Positions 1-8,813 of a stretch of 64,000 bases of DNA are shown piece after piece. The stretch covers positions 1 to 64,000 of the forward strand of contig QKEL01000009.1 in the NCBI GenBank assembly GCA_003252395.1. The letters run 5' to 3'. The stretch's first letter is position 1; every line of letters starts with the position of its first letter. This DNA comes from Spirochaetales bacterium. GTDB lineage: Bacteria > Spirochaetota > Spirochaetia > Treponematales > Treponemataceae. The notes under the pieces are model-generated. The model was given only the letters and a program-made list of their open reading frames with translations. It had not been told where the DNA came from and did no database searches. The position numbers and the translations under genes are program-made.

Positions 1-393
1 ATACATAGCCGGTAAGGAATGGGGGACCCGCAGGTACATGGATATGTCCAGACTAGGAGGACTGATCAGCTATCAAGTACTTGGCGCGTAGCAGTCGGAA
101 ACCAGATGGGATCGACAAATGTGCGAAAAAAACTTGACGTTATCAACAATAAACTGTAAGATAAATATTGACAATTCAAAATTCCAAGTAAATAATAAAA
201 ATCACGATACGTACTAAACGGTAAAGAACGTATTGGTGCTGTTCGATTGAATTTACTTTTTTTGGGGGGGTGTGGTAAGTGATTACTATCTAGCGAGATC
301 GGATCGTTATATACGAAGCAAATAAAAAAAAAGTATCGGCAAGTCGCAAAAATAGGTAGTGCCCAAACAAGAATAAATTGCCTTATCGCCCCA
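1..393. other. AT-rich stretch with no recognisable gene
   Basis: No open frame with a credible start and ribosome site is visible on either strand. The stretch is AT-rich with short homopolymers (a run of G near 263-269, a run of A near 325-333). It may be decayed sequence downstream of the leftward regulator gene that ends at 394. I see no tRNA or clear terminator hairpin in it. Confidence 0.5.
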
Positions 394-741
394 TTAATCA
401 GATGAAACGAGCCAATGATTTTTCATTTCGGAAATATATTGAGTGATCGCGTTGTTAATCTTCGTTTTCAATTCTCTTTCTAGAATCAACTCGGGAGGTA
501 GAACAATGTTGGATAAATCCTCATCCTCGTTTATGGATTCAAAGAGGCGAGAAATTTCTACGTGTAAGACTTTCGCGAATAATCCGATCGTATCCAGCGA
601 TACGCCTCGGTTACCCCGCTCAATATGCATGATGAACGTTGGCGATATTCCGATCAGTTCCGCAAGTTTTTTTTGCGTCCAACCCCGCTCCTTTCTTAAG
701 TCACGGATATTTGCGCCTAACAGTTTTCGGACCTCAACCAT
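394..741 (-). CDS. XRE-family HTH transcriptional regulator
   Basis: This 115-residue protein has an N-terminal Cro/C1-type helix-turn-helix at about residues 8-64 (motifs WTQKKLAELIGIS and FIMHIERGNRGVSLDTI), typical of small XRE repressors. A charged, probably helical tail of about 50 residues follows and has no recognised ligand domain. It is divergent from the chemoreceptor gene at 839, so it may regulate that gene or itself. The 97-bp gap holds a short direct repeat, TTAGC-gat-TTAGC (762-774), that could be an operator, which is inference. Base composition is lower in GC than the genes to the right of 3,300. The ligand and targets cannot be read from sequence. Confidence 0.85.
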   Translation of the reverse strand: MVEVRKLLGANIRDLRKERGWTQKKLAELIGISPTFIMHIERGNRGVSLDTIGLFAKVLHVEISRLFESINEDEDLSNIVLPPELILERELKTKINNAITQYISEMKNHWLVSSD

Positions 742-838
742 ATGCTTGATTATTCCTCGAAATTAGCGATTTAGCAACAAAAGTTTAGGGAAATATCAAT
801 TTTATCTAAATTTATTAACTACATGGAGGATAAAAGTA

Positions 839-2770
839 ATGTTTAAGAATTTTGGTCTCGGCATTAAAATCGGCGGCGGGTTTGGAATTGTGCTCCTTTT
901 ATTGGGGGGGATTTCCGTAGTTTGCCTTACGGGAATGAACTCCATCTTAGGGAGTCTCGACCGTAACGACGTAGCGACGCAGATCGTGGAAAACGTCCAA
1001 TACGCGATGATCGCGGGGAAGAACTTCGTCATTAAAAAAGATCAATCGTTCGCCGACGAAGTTGAGAAATACATGGGCCTTAACATAGTACTGGCATCAG
1101 ACCTCGTAAAAAAAGTGAAGGATCCGACCAATATCGATCGCTTGGAAAAAGTAATCGCGGCTTCCGACGATTATCGAAAGTTCTTCAATGATTACGTTGA
1201 GGCGGAACTGAGTAAGCAGAATGAAATCGCGCTCGTCGAAAAAGCCGTCGAGTCGATCCAAAACGATTTCGACCGGCTGGAACGCGCGGGAACCGCACGC
1301 GCCGATATTGACCGACTGAAGATTGGATTCTATGAGGCCCGAATATACGCGGATCAGTATCATCTCTACCAAGAGGCGAAATACCTGAACGAAATGAGTC
1401 TTACCGTTCGGAGTTCGCTCGATTTCCTGGCCACACTGGAAAAGAGCGTAAAAAGCCAAAACGAACGGGCTATACTGCAACGAATACGGGCGGAAATCGC
1501 AAACTTCTCCGAGGCTGAAGCCTCATACGAAACGACGATGACCGCGCAACTCGATTATCAGTCACAGGCCGTGAGCGCGTCTCAAACCGCCATTGCTAAC
1601 GCGAAAGAAATCAGCCAAATCGGGGGGGACCTGGTTCATTCCACGTACGACCAAGCCGTTGTAACGACGTTGCTCATAGGCGTCTTGAGTCTCGCGTTCG
1701 GCGTGCTGCTTTCCTTGTTTTTAACGAAGTCGATCACCACCGCTATGAGAAAAGGCGTTACATTCGCGGAAAAGGTCGCGTCGGGAGACTTAACGTTCGC
1801 GACGGGTATTTCACAGAAAGATGAAATCGGCAGACTTGCCGCCGCGCTCGACGATATGCGGCTAAAGCTACAAACCATCGTGTACCATATCGATTCAGCG
1901 ACCCAGCAAGTATCATCGGGTAGCCAACAGCTCAGTTCGACGGCGCAGCAAATGGCTCAAGGTGCCACGGAGCAAGCGGCGTCCGTGGAGGAAATTTCTG
2001 CCTCGATGGAACAAATGTCCGCCAATATCAAGCAAAATTCCGAGAACGCCTCAACCACGGAGGCGATCGCGAAGAAATCGGCGGAAATGGCGGAGGAAGG
2101 CGGAAAAGCGGTAATACGGACCGTGGAAGCCATGAAGCTTATCGCGTCAAAGATCGGGATAATCGGGGAAATTGCGCGCTCGACCAACATGCTCTCGCTA
2201 AACGCCTCTATAGAAGCGGCACGGGCGGGCGAATTCGGGAAGGGATTCGCTGTCGTCGCGGCGGAAGTCGGTAAGCTCGCGGAAAGAAGCCAAAAGGAAG
2301 CGGGCGAGATAAGCGCGCTATCGATCGAGAGCGTACAGATAGCAGAAAGCGCCGGCCAAACGATACTGAGCATGATTCCAGAGATAACGAAAACGGCAGA
2401 ACTCACCCAGGAAATTAACGCTTCCAGTCGGGAACAGAATTTTGGGGCGGAACAAATCAATAAAGCGATTAATCAATTAAACCTGGTTGTCCAGCAAAAC
2501 GCGTCCGCATCGGAAGAATCCGCTTCCATGTCGGAAGAGTTAGCGAGTCAGGCGGATTCGATGCAGGATACGATGAGTTATTTCACATTGAGCGCCGCGA
2601 ATAACGTAAGCGAGTCAGCCGAGAAAAATCATTTTGAGAGAACGGGACAAATAAATAACGCAAGGCGACCCCATAACGGCTCCGTGGCCCGGATTGGCGC
2701 CTTGCGGGAAGAGAATAACCGTTCCGAGAAACTTGAGGAAGAAACCGAGAGCGGGTTTGGTGAATTTTAA
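839..2770 (+). CDS. Methyl-accepting chemotaxis protein, two TM segments, HAMP
   Basis: This transmembrane chemoreceptor has 643 residues and signals to CheA/CheW. A first TM segment spans about residues 8-31, followed by a largely helical periplasmic sensor of about 240 residues with no PAS/Cache hallmark, so a four-helix or helical-bundle sensor is likely. A second TM lies at about 273-296, then HAMP (297-349), then a long coiled-coil signalling domain. The conserved hairpin tip is present with small changes ([20 protein letters not shown], then [15 protein letters not shown]). The start is supported by GGAGGA at 825-830. It is followed after 14 bp by cheW, so the pair probably forms one transcription unit. 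Ligand unknown. Confidence 0.93.
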   Translation: MFKNFGLGIKIGGGFGIVLLLLGGISVVCLTGMNSILGSLDRNDVATQIVENVQYAMIAGKNFVIKKDQSFADEVEKYMGLNIVLASDLVKKVKDPTNIDRLEKVIAASDDYRKFFNDYVEAELSKQNEIALVEKAVESIQNDFDRLERAGTARADIDRLKIGFYEARIYADQYHLYQEAKYLNEMSLTVRSSLDFLATLEKSVKSQNERAILQRIRAEIANFSEAEASYETTMTAQLDYQSQAVSASQTAIANAKEISQIGGDLVHSTYDQAVVTTLLIGVLSLAFGVLLSLFLTKSITTAMRKGVTFAEKVASGDLTFATGISQKDEIGRLAAALDDMRLKLQTIVYHIDSATQQVSSGSQQLSSTAQQMAQGATEQAASVEEISASMEQMSANIKQNSENASTTEAIAKKSAEMAEEGGKAVIRTVEAMKLIASKIGIIGEIARSTNMLSLNASIEAARAGEFGKGFAVVAAEVGKLAERSQKEAGEISALSIESVQIAESAGQTILSMIPEITKTAELTQEINASSREQNFGAEQINKAINQLNLVVQQNASASEESASMSEELASQADSMQDTMSYFTLSAANNVSESAEKNHFERTGQINNARRPHNGSVARIGALREENNRSEKLEEETESGFGEF

Positions 2771-2784
2771 CCGAAGGAATGGAG

Positions 2785-3261
2785 ATGAGCGAACTGAATC
2801 AATACTTGACTTTCAAGCTTGGCGACGAGGTTTTCGGTATTACGGTTAGTCACATTCGCGAGGTTCTGGTCGTGCCAAGCATTACGCGCCTTCCTCGAAT
2901 GCCTGAATACTACAGGGGCGTCTTCAACCTACGCGGTAAAGCCGTTCCGCTTCTCGATCTGAAAGAACGGTTCAGTCAGGGAAGCACCGAGCTTATTCCA
3001 TCGACGGCGATCGTAGTCCTGGAAATCCTGGTGAATGATTCCGATGAGCCGCTTCTTATCGGCATTCTGGTAGACGAAGTGATTAACGTGTTCCCGATTC
3101 AAGGGAATGACGTTCACGAAGCCTCCAGAATTGGCCTATCGATAGACGCGGGATTCATCAAAGGCATAGGAAAAATGGGCGAGAATTTCATAACGATACT
3201 CGACGTAAGCGCTTTACTTACCAATGACGGTTTACGAATCGACGAAATAAAGGGCGTGTAA
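2785..3261 (+). CDS. cheW: CheW chemotaxis adaptor
   Basis: This scaffold protein couples chemoreceptors to the CheA kinase. The single CheW domain covers nearly the whole protein of about 158 residues, with the typical features YLTFKLGDEVFGI, the VPSITRLPRMPEYYRGVFNL strand region and GKAVPLLDLKERF. Two in-frame ATGs exist, at 2779 and 2785. I chose 2785 because AAGGA at 2774-2778 is correctly spaced for it but too close for 2779. It lies directly after the chemoreceptor gene, and this receptor-adaptor pairing suggests a dedicated or supplementary array component rather than the main chemotaxis operon. Confidence 0.93.
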   Translation: MSELNQYLTFKLGDEVFGITVSHIREVLVVPSITRLPRMPEYYRGVFNLRGKAVPLLDLKERFSQGSTELIPSTAIVVLEILVNDSDEPLLIGILVDEVINVFPIQGNDVHEASRIGLSIDAGFIKGIGKMGENFITILDVSALLTNDGLRIDEIKGV

Positions 3262-3337
3262 CAGCATTGCGTAAACGGATACGTTGTTAGTAAGGCACTC
3301 GATCCCCTGTCCCGCGTTTAATCGGCGCGTCCCCGCG

Positions 3338-4894
3338 CTAATCGGGATGGCGGTTCATGATCTCGACGATCTCGTCGATCGAGGCGATGAATATGTCGGT
3401 GAGTTCGGGATCGAATTGCCTGCCGCGTTCCGCTTGAAAGTGCCCTATGACCCTTTCAAGCGGCCAGGCCTTTTTGTATACCCGGTCGCAGCCTAAGGCG
3501 TCGAAAACGTCCGCGATGGCCACGATCCTGCCGAACACGCTTATCTGCTCGCCCTTTTTGCCGAACGGATACCCCGATCCGTCGTACCGTTCCTGGTGCT
3601 CGAGCGCGATGAGCGCGGCGACGGCCATGATCTGGCCGCTGGCGTTCTTGAGCATATCGTATCCCGCTTTCGCGTGGGTCTTTATGGTTTCGTATTCCGG
3701 CGCGGTAAGCTCTCCCGGCTTATTGAGAATGGCGTCGGGTATCGCGAGCTTGCCCACGTCGTGCATCGGGGAGGCCATGTACACGAGTTCCGCCTCCGCG
3801 TCGGAGAGTCCCGTTTTGAGCGCGAGGAGCCGGGAATACTCGGCCACCCGCTTTACGTGGTGCCCCATCTCCATGGACCGCGCCTCGGCGATCTCGCCCA
3901 GGGTGTAAATGATTTCCTTTTGGGTATTCTCCATCTCCTCATTGAGGTAGATATTGTCCAGTGCTACCGATATGTTCGTGCAGAAGATTCCGATAAGGTT
4001 TTTGTCCCATTCGTTGAAGTCTTCGCAGCTTTCCATGTATATGATGTTTTCCGCGCCGTTGGCGCTCATGAAATAGGCCACGAAGCGGTTTTCCCGGTAG
4101 ACGCCCCGTTTCTCACGCAGCGCCAGCTCTATGACCGACAGCGCCTCGGGAGGAAGCACGGACTCGATGCTCTTCGCCGTTTCCCCGGAGTATTCCCCTA
4201 TCCCCGCCTCTATGAAAAACCCGTTGTCCCTCTTTCGCGCCGACACCCCCGAGGTCCTGCAGTAGAGCGCGTTCTTGCCAAGGTGCATGAGTGCCGTTAT
4301 CTGGGTCAAAACGCCCGCGATGAACTCGTGGAACGATTTTGGACGAAAGAGGGTCGCCGACGATTCCACGATCCGCTCGAGTCCCTTGCGGTTGCATTCG
4401 AGTGTCGCCAAATGATCGTAGGAACGCAGGGATGAGACCAGCGTGACGAAGAGCTTGTCGGCGGTGAGCTCGGTTTTCAGCTTGTAATCGTTTATGTCGT
4501 AGTCGATGATCACTTTCTTTTCGGGAGCCTGCCCCGGTTGGCCGGTCCGCAGGACGATTCGGGTCATCCTGTTTTTCATCTCTTCGCGGATGAACTTAAC
4601 GATTCTCAGGCCCGAGTCCTCCCGGGTCATGACCACGTCGAGAAGGACGAGCGCGATATCGCCGTTGGTGCGTATCGCCTCGTAGGCCCCCGCTTCGTCG
4701 TAGGCGCTGATGAGGTTGAGTCCCTTGCCCGCGAAGGAAAAATTCCCGAGAACCATTTTGGTCACGGCGTGAACCGATTGATCGTCGTCGACGATAAGCA
4801 CCTTCCAGAGCTCGGCCGGCGTTTCATTGGCCCGAGTGGACTCTTTGGAAAAGACGATGGCGTCTTCCCTATCGCCCCTGTGTTCGTTCGTCAC
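3338..4894 (-). CDS. Response regulator with DUF3369 and HD-GYP domain
   Basis: This predicted cytoplasmic cyclic-di-GMP phosphodiesterase is controlled by phosphorylation. The receiver domain (about 30-155) has the acidic pocket VDDD and phospho-acceptor Asp86 in LLDVVM. A DUF3369-type region (about 165-325) follows, then HD-GYP (about 335-518) with HD at 378-379 (MHDVGK), GYP at 441-443 (DGSGYP) and HQERYDG, so the metal site looks intact. The GTG start overlaps the kinase stop in GTGA, so the two are translationally coupled. The kinase is therefore the likely phosphodonor. The gene converges on cheW with a 76-bp gap. Confidence 0.9.
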   Translation of the reverse strand: MTNEHRGDREDAIVFSKESTRANETPAELWKVLIVDDDQSVHAVTKMVLGNFSFAGKGLNLISAYDEAGAYEAIRTNGDIALVLLDVVMTREDSGLRIVKFIREEMKNRMTRIVLRTGQPGQAPEKKVIIDYDINDYKLKTELTADKLFVTLVSSLRSYDHLATLECNRKGLERIVESSATLFRPKSFHEFIAGVLTQITALMHLGKNALYCRTSGVSARKRDNGFFIEAGIGEYSGETAKSIESVLPPEALSVIELALREKRGVYRENRFVAYFMSANGAENIIYMESCEDFNEWDKNLIGIFCTNISVALDNIYLNEEMENTQKEIIYTLGEIAEARSMEMGHHVKRVAEYSRLLALKTGLSDAEAELVYMASPMHDVGKLAIPDAILNKPGELTAPEYETIKTHAKAGYDMLKNASGQIMAVAALIALEHQERYDGSGYPFGKKGEQISVFGRIVAIADVFDALGCDRVYKKAWPLERVIGHFQAERGRQFDPELTDIFIASIDEIVEIMNRHPD

Positions 4895-5784
4895 GGCCGG
4901 GCCCTCCCGTCTGTATCGCCGGCTTGGCGGTTGGCTTTCGCGTCCAGCGGGACCTTCAGGAAGAACGTGGTTCCCTTCCCAGGCTCGCTTTCCAGCTCGA
5001 CGCTACCCCCCATAACGTTTTTCGCGAGGTCGCGCGCGATGGTTAGTCCCAGTCCCGTGCCCCCGGCCTGGGGCCTCGTCGTGAAAAAGGGCGTAAAGGC
5101 GCGTTCCCGGGCGTAGTCGCTCATTCCGCGCCCGTCGTCGCCGTAGGTCAACGTAAGCCAGCCGTCCTTTGCCTCGGCGACAATTTTCAGCGTTCCCTTG
5201 AAGCCCTCGTCAAAGGCGTGGAGGAGGGAATTGTCGATGAGGTTGGTGACGATCTGGGATAGGGCACCGGGATAACTATGCATGCGTATTCCCCGATCGC
5301 AGCGGATCTCAACTCGATGCGGGGTTTTTCTGAGCTTCGGGCCAAGGCTGATGACGATTTGGTCGATGTATTCCCGAAGGTCGAATTCCTCGAGCGTCGC
5401 GGTGCTTTGGTTGATCGATATGCGCTTGAACCCCGCGACGAGTTCAGCCGCCTTTCCCAGGTTGAGGGCGAGTATTTCGGCGGTCTCCCTCGTCACTTCC
5501 GCGTGGCGCTGGAGCTCCGACTTTTTCAGCGAACCGTCCGAAAGCCTGCTCCCCAGCGTCTTTGCCTCGTCGGCGAGGTAGGTCGCGGCGGTGACGCATA
5601 CGCCGATGCTGGTGTTCAGGTCATGGGTGATTGGGGGAACCAGTTTGCCGAGGGAGGCCATCCGCTCCGAATCCACGAGCATTTTCTCAAGCTTGACGGC
5701 CTTGCCGCGCTCCGCCGCGTACATCTTAATGAACACGACGGCTAAAGATAGGAAGGCGACGAGTGGCGCGACTAGTATTCCCAT
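4891..5784 (-). CDS. Sensor histidine kinase, single N-terminal TM
   Basis: This kinase has about 297 residues. One TM helix spans about residues 2-22 and no periplasmic sensor follows. A short linker leads to a dimerisation helix with phospho-His54 in THDLNTS, then a HATPase_c domain with an N box (IVTNLIDNSLLHA), a G1 box (YGDDGRGMS) and a G2 box (GGTGLGLTIARDL). I chose ATG 5784 over the upstream in-frame TTG at 5826 because TTGACA and AAGACT boxes sit immediately in front of 5784 and the -35 overlaps the TTG region. It is coupled to the downstream HD-GYP regulator. With no sensory domain of its own it may read a partner protein, perhaps the solute-binding lipoprotein encoded next door; that link is inference. 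Confidence 0.88.
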   Translation of the reverse strand: MGILVAPLVAFLSLAVVFIKMYAAERGKAVKLEKMLVDSERMASLGKLVPPITHDLNTSIGVCVTAATYLADEAKTLGSRLSDGSLKKSELQRHAEVTRETAEILALNLGKAAELVAGFKRISINQSTATLEEFDLREYIDQIVISLGPKLRKTPHRVEIRCDRGIRMHSYPGALSQIVTNLIDNSLLHAFDEGFKGTLKIVAEAKDGWLTLTYGDDGRGMSDYARERAFTPFFTTRPQAGGTGLGLTIARDLAKNVMGGSVELESEPGKGTTFFLKVPLDAKANRQAGDTDGRARP

Positions 5785-5791
5785 GCAGTAG

Positions 5792-5820
5792 AGTCTTGTC
5801 GAGCCCCGGTGGTTTGTCAA
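5792..5820 (-). promoter_or_regulatory. Promoter of the kinase/HD-GYP pair
   Basis: On the minus strand a perfect TTGACA (-35, at 5815-5820) is separated by 17 nt from AAGACT (-10, at 5792-5797). The start ATG at 5784 lies 7 nt after the -10, so transcription would begin at or next to the start codon and the mRNA would be leaderless. Confidence 0.6.
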
Positions 5821-5900
5821 GCGCAATGACTCGGAATATGTGGCGCGAACGGGCGGTTGCGTTTATGCTTAAGGTGCTCGCAAATGAGAGGGAGAATGCC

Positions 5901-7187
5901 GTGAAGACCAAAATCCTAACCCCTACGATGTTCCTATGCGCCTTTTTGGGCCTGTGCGTCCTCGGCGGTTGCGACCGGAATAAAAACGCCGTTTCTCGGC
6001 CGGTCACTATTCGGTGGTGGCACCTGAATATGGATCAGCCCTCGCAAAAGGCCTTCGAAAAAATAGTGGGGGACTTTACGGCCCTTCACCCGAACGTGGA
6101 ATTCAAGATAGTCGTGGTAGACAATATCGAGTTCAAGCAAAAGCTGGATCTCGAGCTCGCGGCGAACGATCCCCCGGATATCTTTCACAGTTGGGGCGGG
6201 GGCGGGCTGGTTGAGCAGGTAAAGGCGGGGTATTTGCGGGACATTACCTCGTGGGTGAAAAGCGACCGGTGGGAAACGCGCATAAACCCCTTCGCCCTGG
6301 ACCTTTTCAGCCATGAGGGAAAGATTTACGGCTTTCCGCACGACCTTGGGGCCGTGGGCTTTTGGTATAATCGGGAAATGCTGGCCAAGGCCGGCTACGA
6401 CTCGTTCCCCGCCGATTGGGATTCCTTCCTTGCCATGTGCGAAACCCTGAAAAAGGCGGGCGTAAACCCGATCGCCTTGGGCATCGCGGACCGGTGGCCG
6501 GTCATGTATTATTGGGTGTACCTGACCATGCGACTCGGCGGCGCGGGCATGTACCAGGATATTCTCGAGGGGAAAAGGGCCTTTACCGATCCCGCGGCCA
6601 TTCGGGCCGGGAAGATGATGCAAGCGCTTTACGATCGGGGCTTTTTCCCCGCCACGAGCCTTGGCGACGACTTTAACATGCAATCCGGCCAAATGGGTGA
6701 CGGGCAATGCGCGGTTCAGCTCATGGGGCAGTGGGCGCTCGCCATCCAAGCCGAGGTTTCGGAACGAAAGGACGCCCTCGTTCCCGCGATGGGTTTCGCG
6801 CCTTTCCCCGCGGTTACGGGCGGGCAGGGTAGCCTGTACGACGCCATGGGCGGCGGCAACGGCTTCGTAATCGGGAAGAACGCGCCCGACGAGGCCATCG
6901 AATTTCTCGAGTTCTTCAATAGGGCTGAAAACGTGCAGGGATACTTTGACATATTCCCGGCCATTCCGACCGCGCCCGGCGCTAAGGTCCAAATCGGGGG
7001 CCTTAACGAGGTTAAGGAGTATCTTGGCAAACTCGAGCAGTACCGTCTCTATCCCGACCAGCTTTTCCCGAAGGATATCGGTAACCTGCTCAACGAGACC
7101 TCGGCCCGGGTGATGATCGGCGAGATCTCCGCGGAGAGGGGAGCCGCGATCCTGCAGGACGCCTGGGAAAAGTACCGCTCCCGCTAA
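5901..7187 (+). CDS. Extracellular solute-binding lipoprotein (family 1, sugar type)
   Basis: This periplasmic-facing lipoprotein of 428 residues belongs to the ABC sugar-binding family 1. The start is GTG 5901, supported by AGAGGGAG at 5887-5893; longer in-frame versions lack a signal sequence at their N-terminus. The signal peptide ends in the lipobox LGGC with Cys24 as lipid anchor. Family features include the opening strand TIRWWHLN, DIFHSWGGGG and the YGFPHD region. No permease or ATPase gene is adjacent. It is instead flanked by two sensor kinases, which fits a sensory binding protein or use of a permease encoded elsewhere. Its stop overlaps the convergent kinase by 4 bp. The sugar cannot be named from sequence. 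Confidence 0.9.
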   Translation: MKTKILTPTMFLCAFLGLCVLGGCDRNKNAVSRPVTIRWWHLNMDQPSQKAFEKIVGDFTALHPNVEFKIVVVDNIEFKQKLDLELAANDPPDIFHSWGGGGLVEQVKAGYLRDITSWVKSDRWETRINPFALDLFSHEGKIYGFPHDLGAVGFWYNREMLAKAGYDSFPADWDSFLAMCETLKKAGVNPIALGIADRWPVMYYWVYLTMRLGGAGMYQDILEGKRAFTDPAAIRAGKMMQALYDRGFFPATSLGDDFNMQSGQMGDGQCAVQLMGQWALAIQAEVSERKDALVPAMGFAPFPAVTGGQGSLYDAMGGGNGFVIGKNAPDEAIEFLEFFNRAENVQGYFDIFPAIPTAPGAKVQIGGLNEVKEYLGKLEQYRLYPDQLFPKDIGNLLNETSARVMIGEISAERGAAILQDAWEKYRSR

Positions 7188-8704
7188 GCGCGCGCGGAAG
7201 GGGATAGGTCGAGGTACTTCAGCGGTATGCGCATGGAAACCCGAAAGCCGGGATTGCCGCCCGTAAAACCGATGGTGCCCTGGAGCTTGTTCCCGATGAG
7301 GGACGAGACGATGGACAGTCCGAGTCCCATATGGCCCGTTCCCCTCGCCGTGGTAAAAAAGGGTTCCGCGACCTTTGAGAGAAGTTCCTCGGGAAGGCCC
7401 ACCCCGTCGTCCTCGAACGTTATCTCGAGCAATTCCCCTCGAACGGTAAAGGCGGCGGAAACGGCGCGGGCGCGGGAATGTTCCCGCGCGTTATCGAACA
7501 ATTGGGCGAATATCATCTCCAGGTCCGCGTATCGGACGGGGGCGTTCCCCGCGCGGTCCCATCGGGCGTTTAATTCGAGGTTCTCCGCATGGGATCGGGC
7601 CAGGGCCGGCAGTTCACAGTCCACGAATTCTTCCAGGGGGATTATCGCGCCGCTCGATTCGCCGTTTACGCTGGACAACCGCTTGAAGGTATCGATCTGA
7701 AGTTTCATTCGCTCCAGGTTGCCCCTGATAAGGTCAAATCCCTCAAGGCTCTCGGCTATCTCGCGCTCGAACCGCTCCCGGGAGAGCGATTCGAGCGCGA
7801 CCTCGTCGTGAAGGGCGGCGATTTTCGATTCCAGGTAACTCGCGGCGCCTACGCAATTGCCGAGGGGGGTATTGAGCTCGTGGGAAATTCCCGCGACCAT
7901 TTCAAAGAGGGACTGCTGGAACTGGGCGTTATGGAGAAAGCCCTGCGCCTCGCTGAGGTGGCTTTGGGTGGTGACGAGTTCCGCGTTGGCCTTCACCGCG
8001 ACTTTCCTGAGAAACCGGTTGAGCCGGTACAGCAGGATAACGAGTGCCGAGATGGCCGCGATGGTGACCGCGAGCACGAGGAGCCGCACCCGGAAAATGG
8101 AGAGGCTCATTCGATCCGACTGGAGGTCTATGGACGTAAGGATCTGGTCGAGGCGGTCCGAATGTATCTGGTCGAAGAGGGTATTGAGCCCCTTCAGCCT
8201 CCGGATAAGCTGGTAATACTGGTACGCGGAGAGCTTTCCCATCAGCGCCGTCACGTCTTTGCCCGAGAGGGTCGAAAGCCCCAGCCTGCCCTCGCTATAT
8301 ACGTTCGGCAGATCGGGTTGGGCCAGGAAGAGGTATCCGTTCTCGATAATCTCCTGCCCAAGCTGGACGCTGTTTTCGATGCTGCCCACGAAGGCCTGAA
8401 TTTGCGTTTTAATTTCGGGATCCATTCCGCTCGCGGCGGCCCTGAGTTCCTCCATGAGGGCGGTGGTATGTTCTTGGAGGACCACCGCGGTATCAAGGGT
8501 ATCGCGAAAGGCATTGGTCGTAAGGGTGAGTCCCTTGAGCGTGCCGATGTACCGGTGCCAGAGGGAGTAGGCCCGATAGGTCGTTGCTTGTATGGCGCGG
8601 TATTCGCTCTCCTTTCTGTAGGAAAAATCGTTAACGGCGATATACGCGGAAAGGCACAGAAAGCAAAGAGCGATAATGGAAATGGGCAATCGTTGTTTGG
8701 TCAT
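7184..8704 (-). CDS. Sensor histidine kinase with periplasmic helical sensor
   Basis: This is a membrane kinase of 506 residues. TM1 is at about 6-26 and TM2 at about 203-227, bracketing a helical extracytoplasmic sensor of about 175 residues. A coiled linker leads to phospho-His275 in the box ISHELNTPLG, followed by a HATPase_c domain (FDNAREHSRA, EDDGVGLPEE and GLGLSIVSSL). No receiver domain is attached and no response regulator is adjacent, so the partner may be one of the nearby HD-GYP regulators. It is convergent with the solute-binding lipoprotein. The H box closely resembles that of the kinases at 4891 and 18997, so the three look like members of one expanded group. Confidence 0.88.
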   Translation of the reverse strand: MTKQRLPISIIALCFLCLSAYIAVNDFSYRKESEYRAIQATTYRAYSLWHRYIGTLKGLTLTTNAFRDTLDTAVVLQEHTTALMEELRAAASGMDPEIKTQIQAFVGSIENSVQLGQEIIENGYLFLAQPDLPNVYSEGRLGLSTLSGKDVTALMGKLSAYQYYQLIRRLKGLNTLFDQIHSDRLDQILTSIDLQSDRMSLSIFRVRLLVLAVTIAAISALVILLYRLNRFLRKVAVKANAELVTTQSHLSEAQGFLHNAQFQQSLFEMVAGISHELNTPLGNCVGAASYLESKIAALHDEVALESLSRERFEREIAESLEGFDLIRGNLERMKLQIDTFKRLSSVNGESSGAIIPLEEFVDCELPALARSHAENLELNARWDRAGNAPVRYADLEMIFAQLFDNAREHSRARAVSAAFTVRGELLEITFEDDGVGLPEELLSKVAEPFFTTARGTGHMGLGLSIVSSLIGNKLQGTIGFTGGNPGFRVSMRIPLKYLDLSPSARA

Positions 8705-8813
8705 CGTACGGGTTAACCCCCGGTATTAGTTTCGATCCTAAAGGGAAAGCGGGCAAGCCCCCTTTGAGGGAAGTACTGACGGTTTGGGCGCGGGCGGGGC
8801 GGGCCCCCGAACC

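Noticed and set aside
815..838. Flagellar sigma-28 promoter at the chemoreceptor gene
   Set aside because: A TAAA-N15-GAGGATAA match exists but it coincides with the ribosome site, so transcription would begin too close to the ATG.
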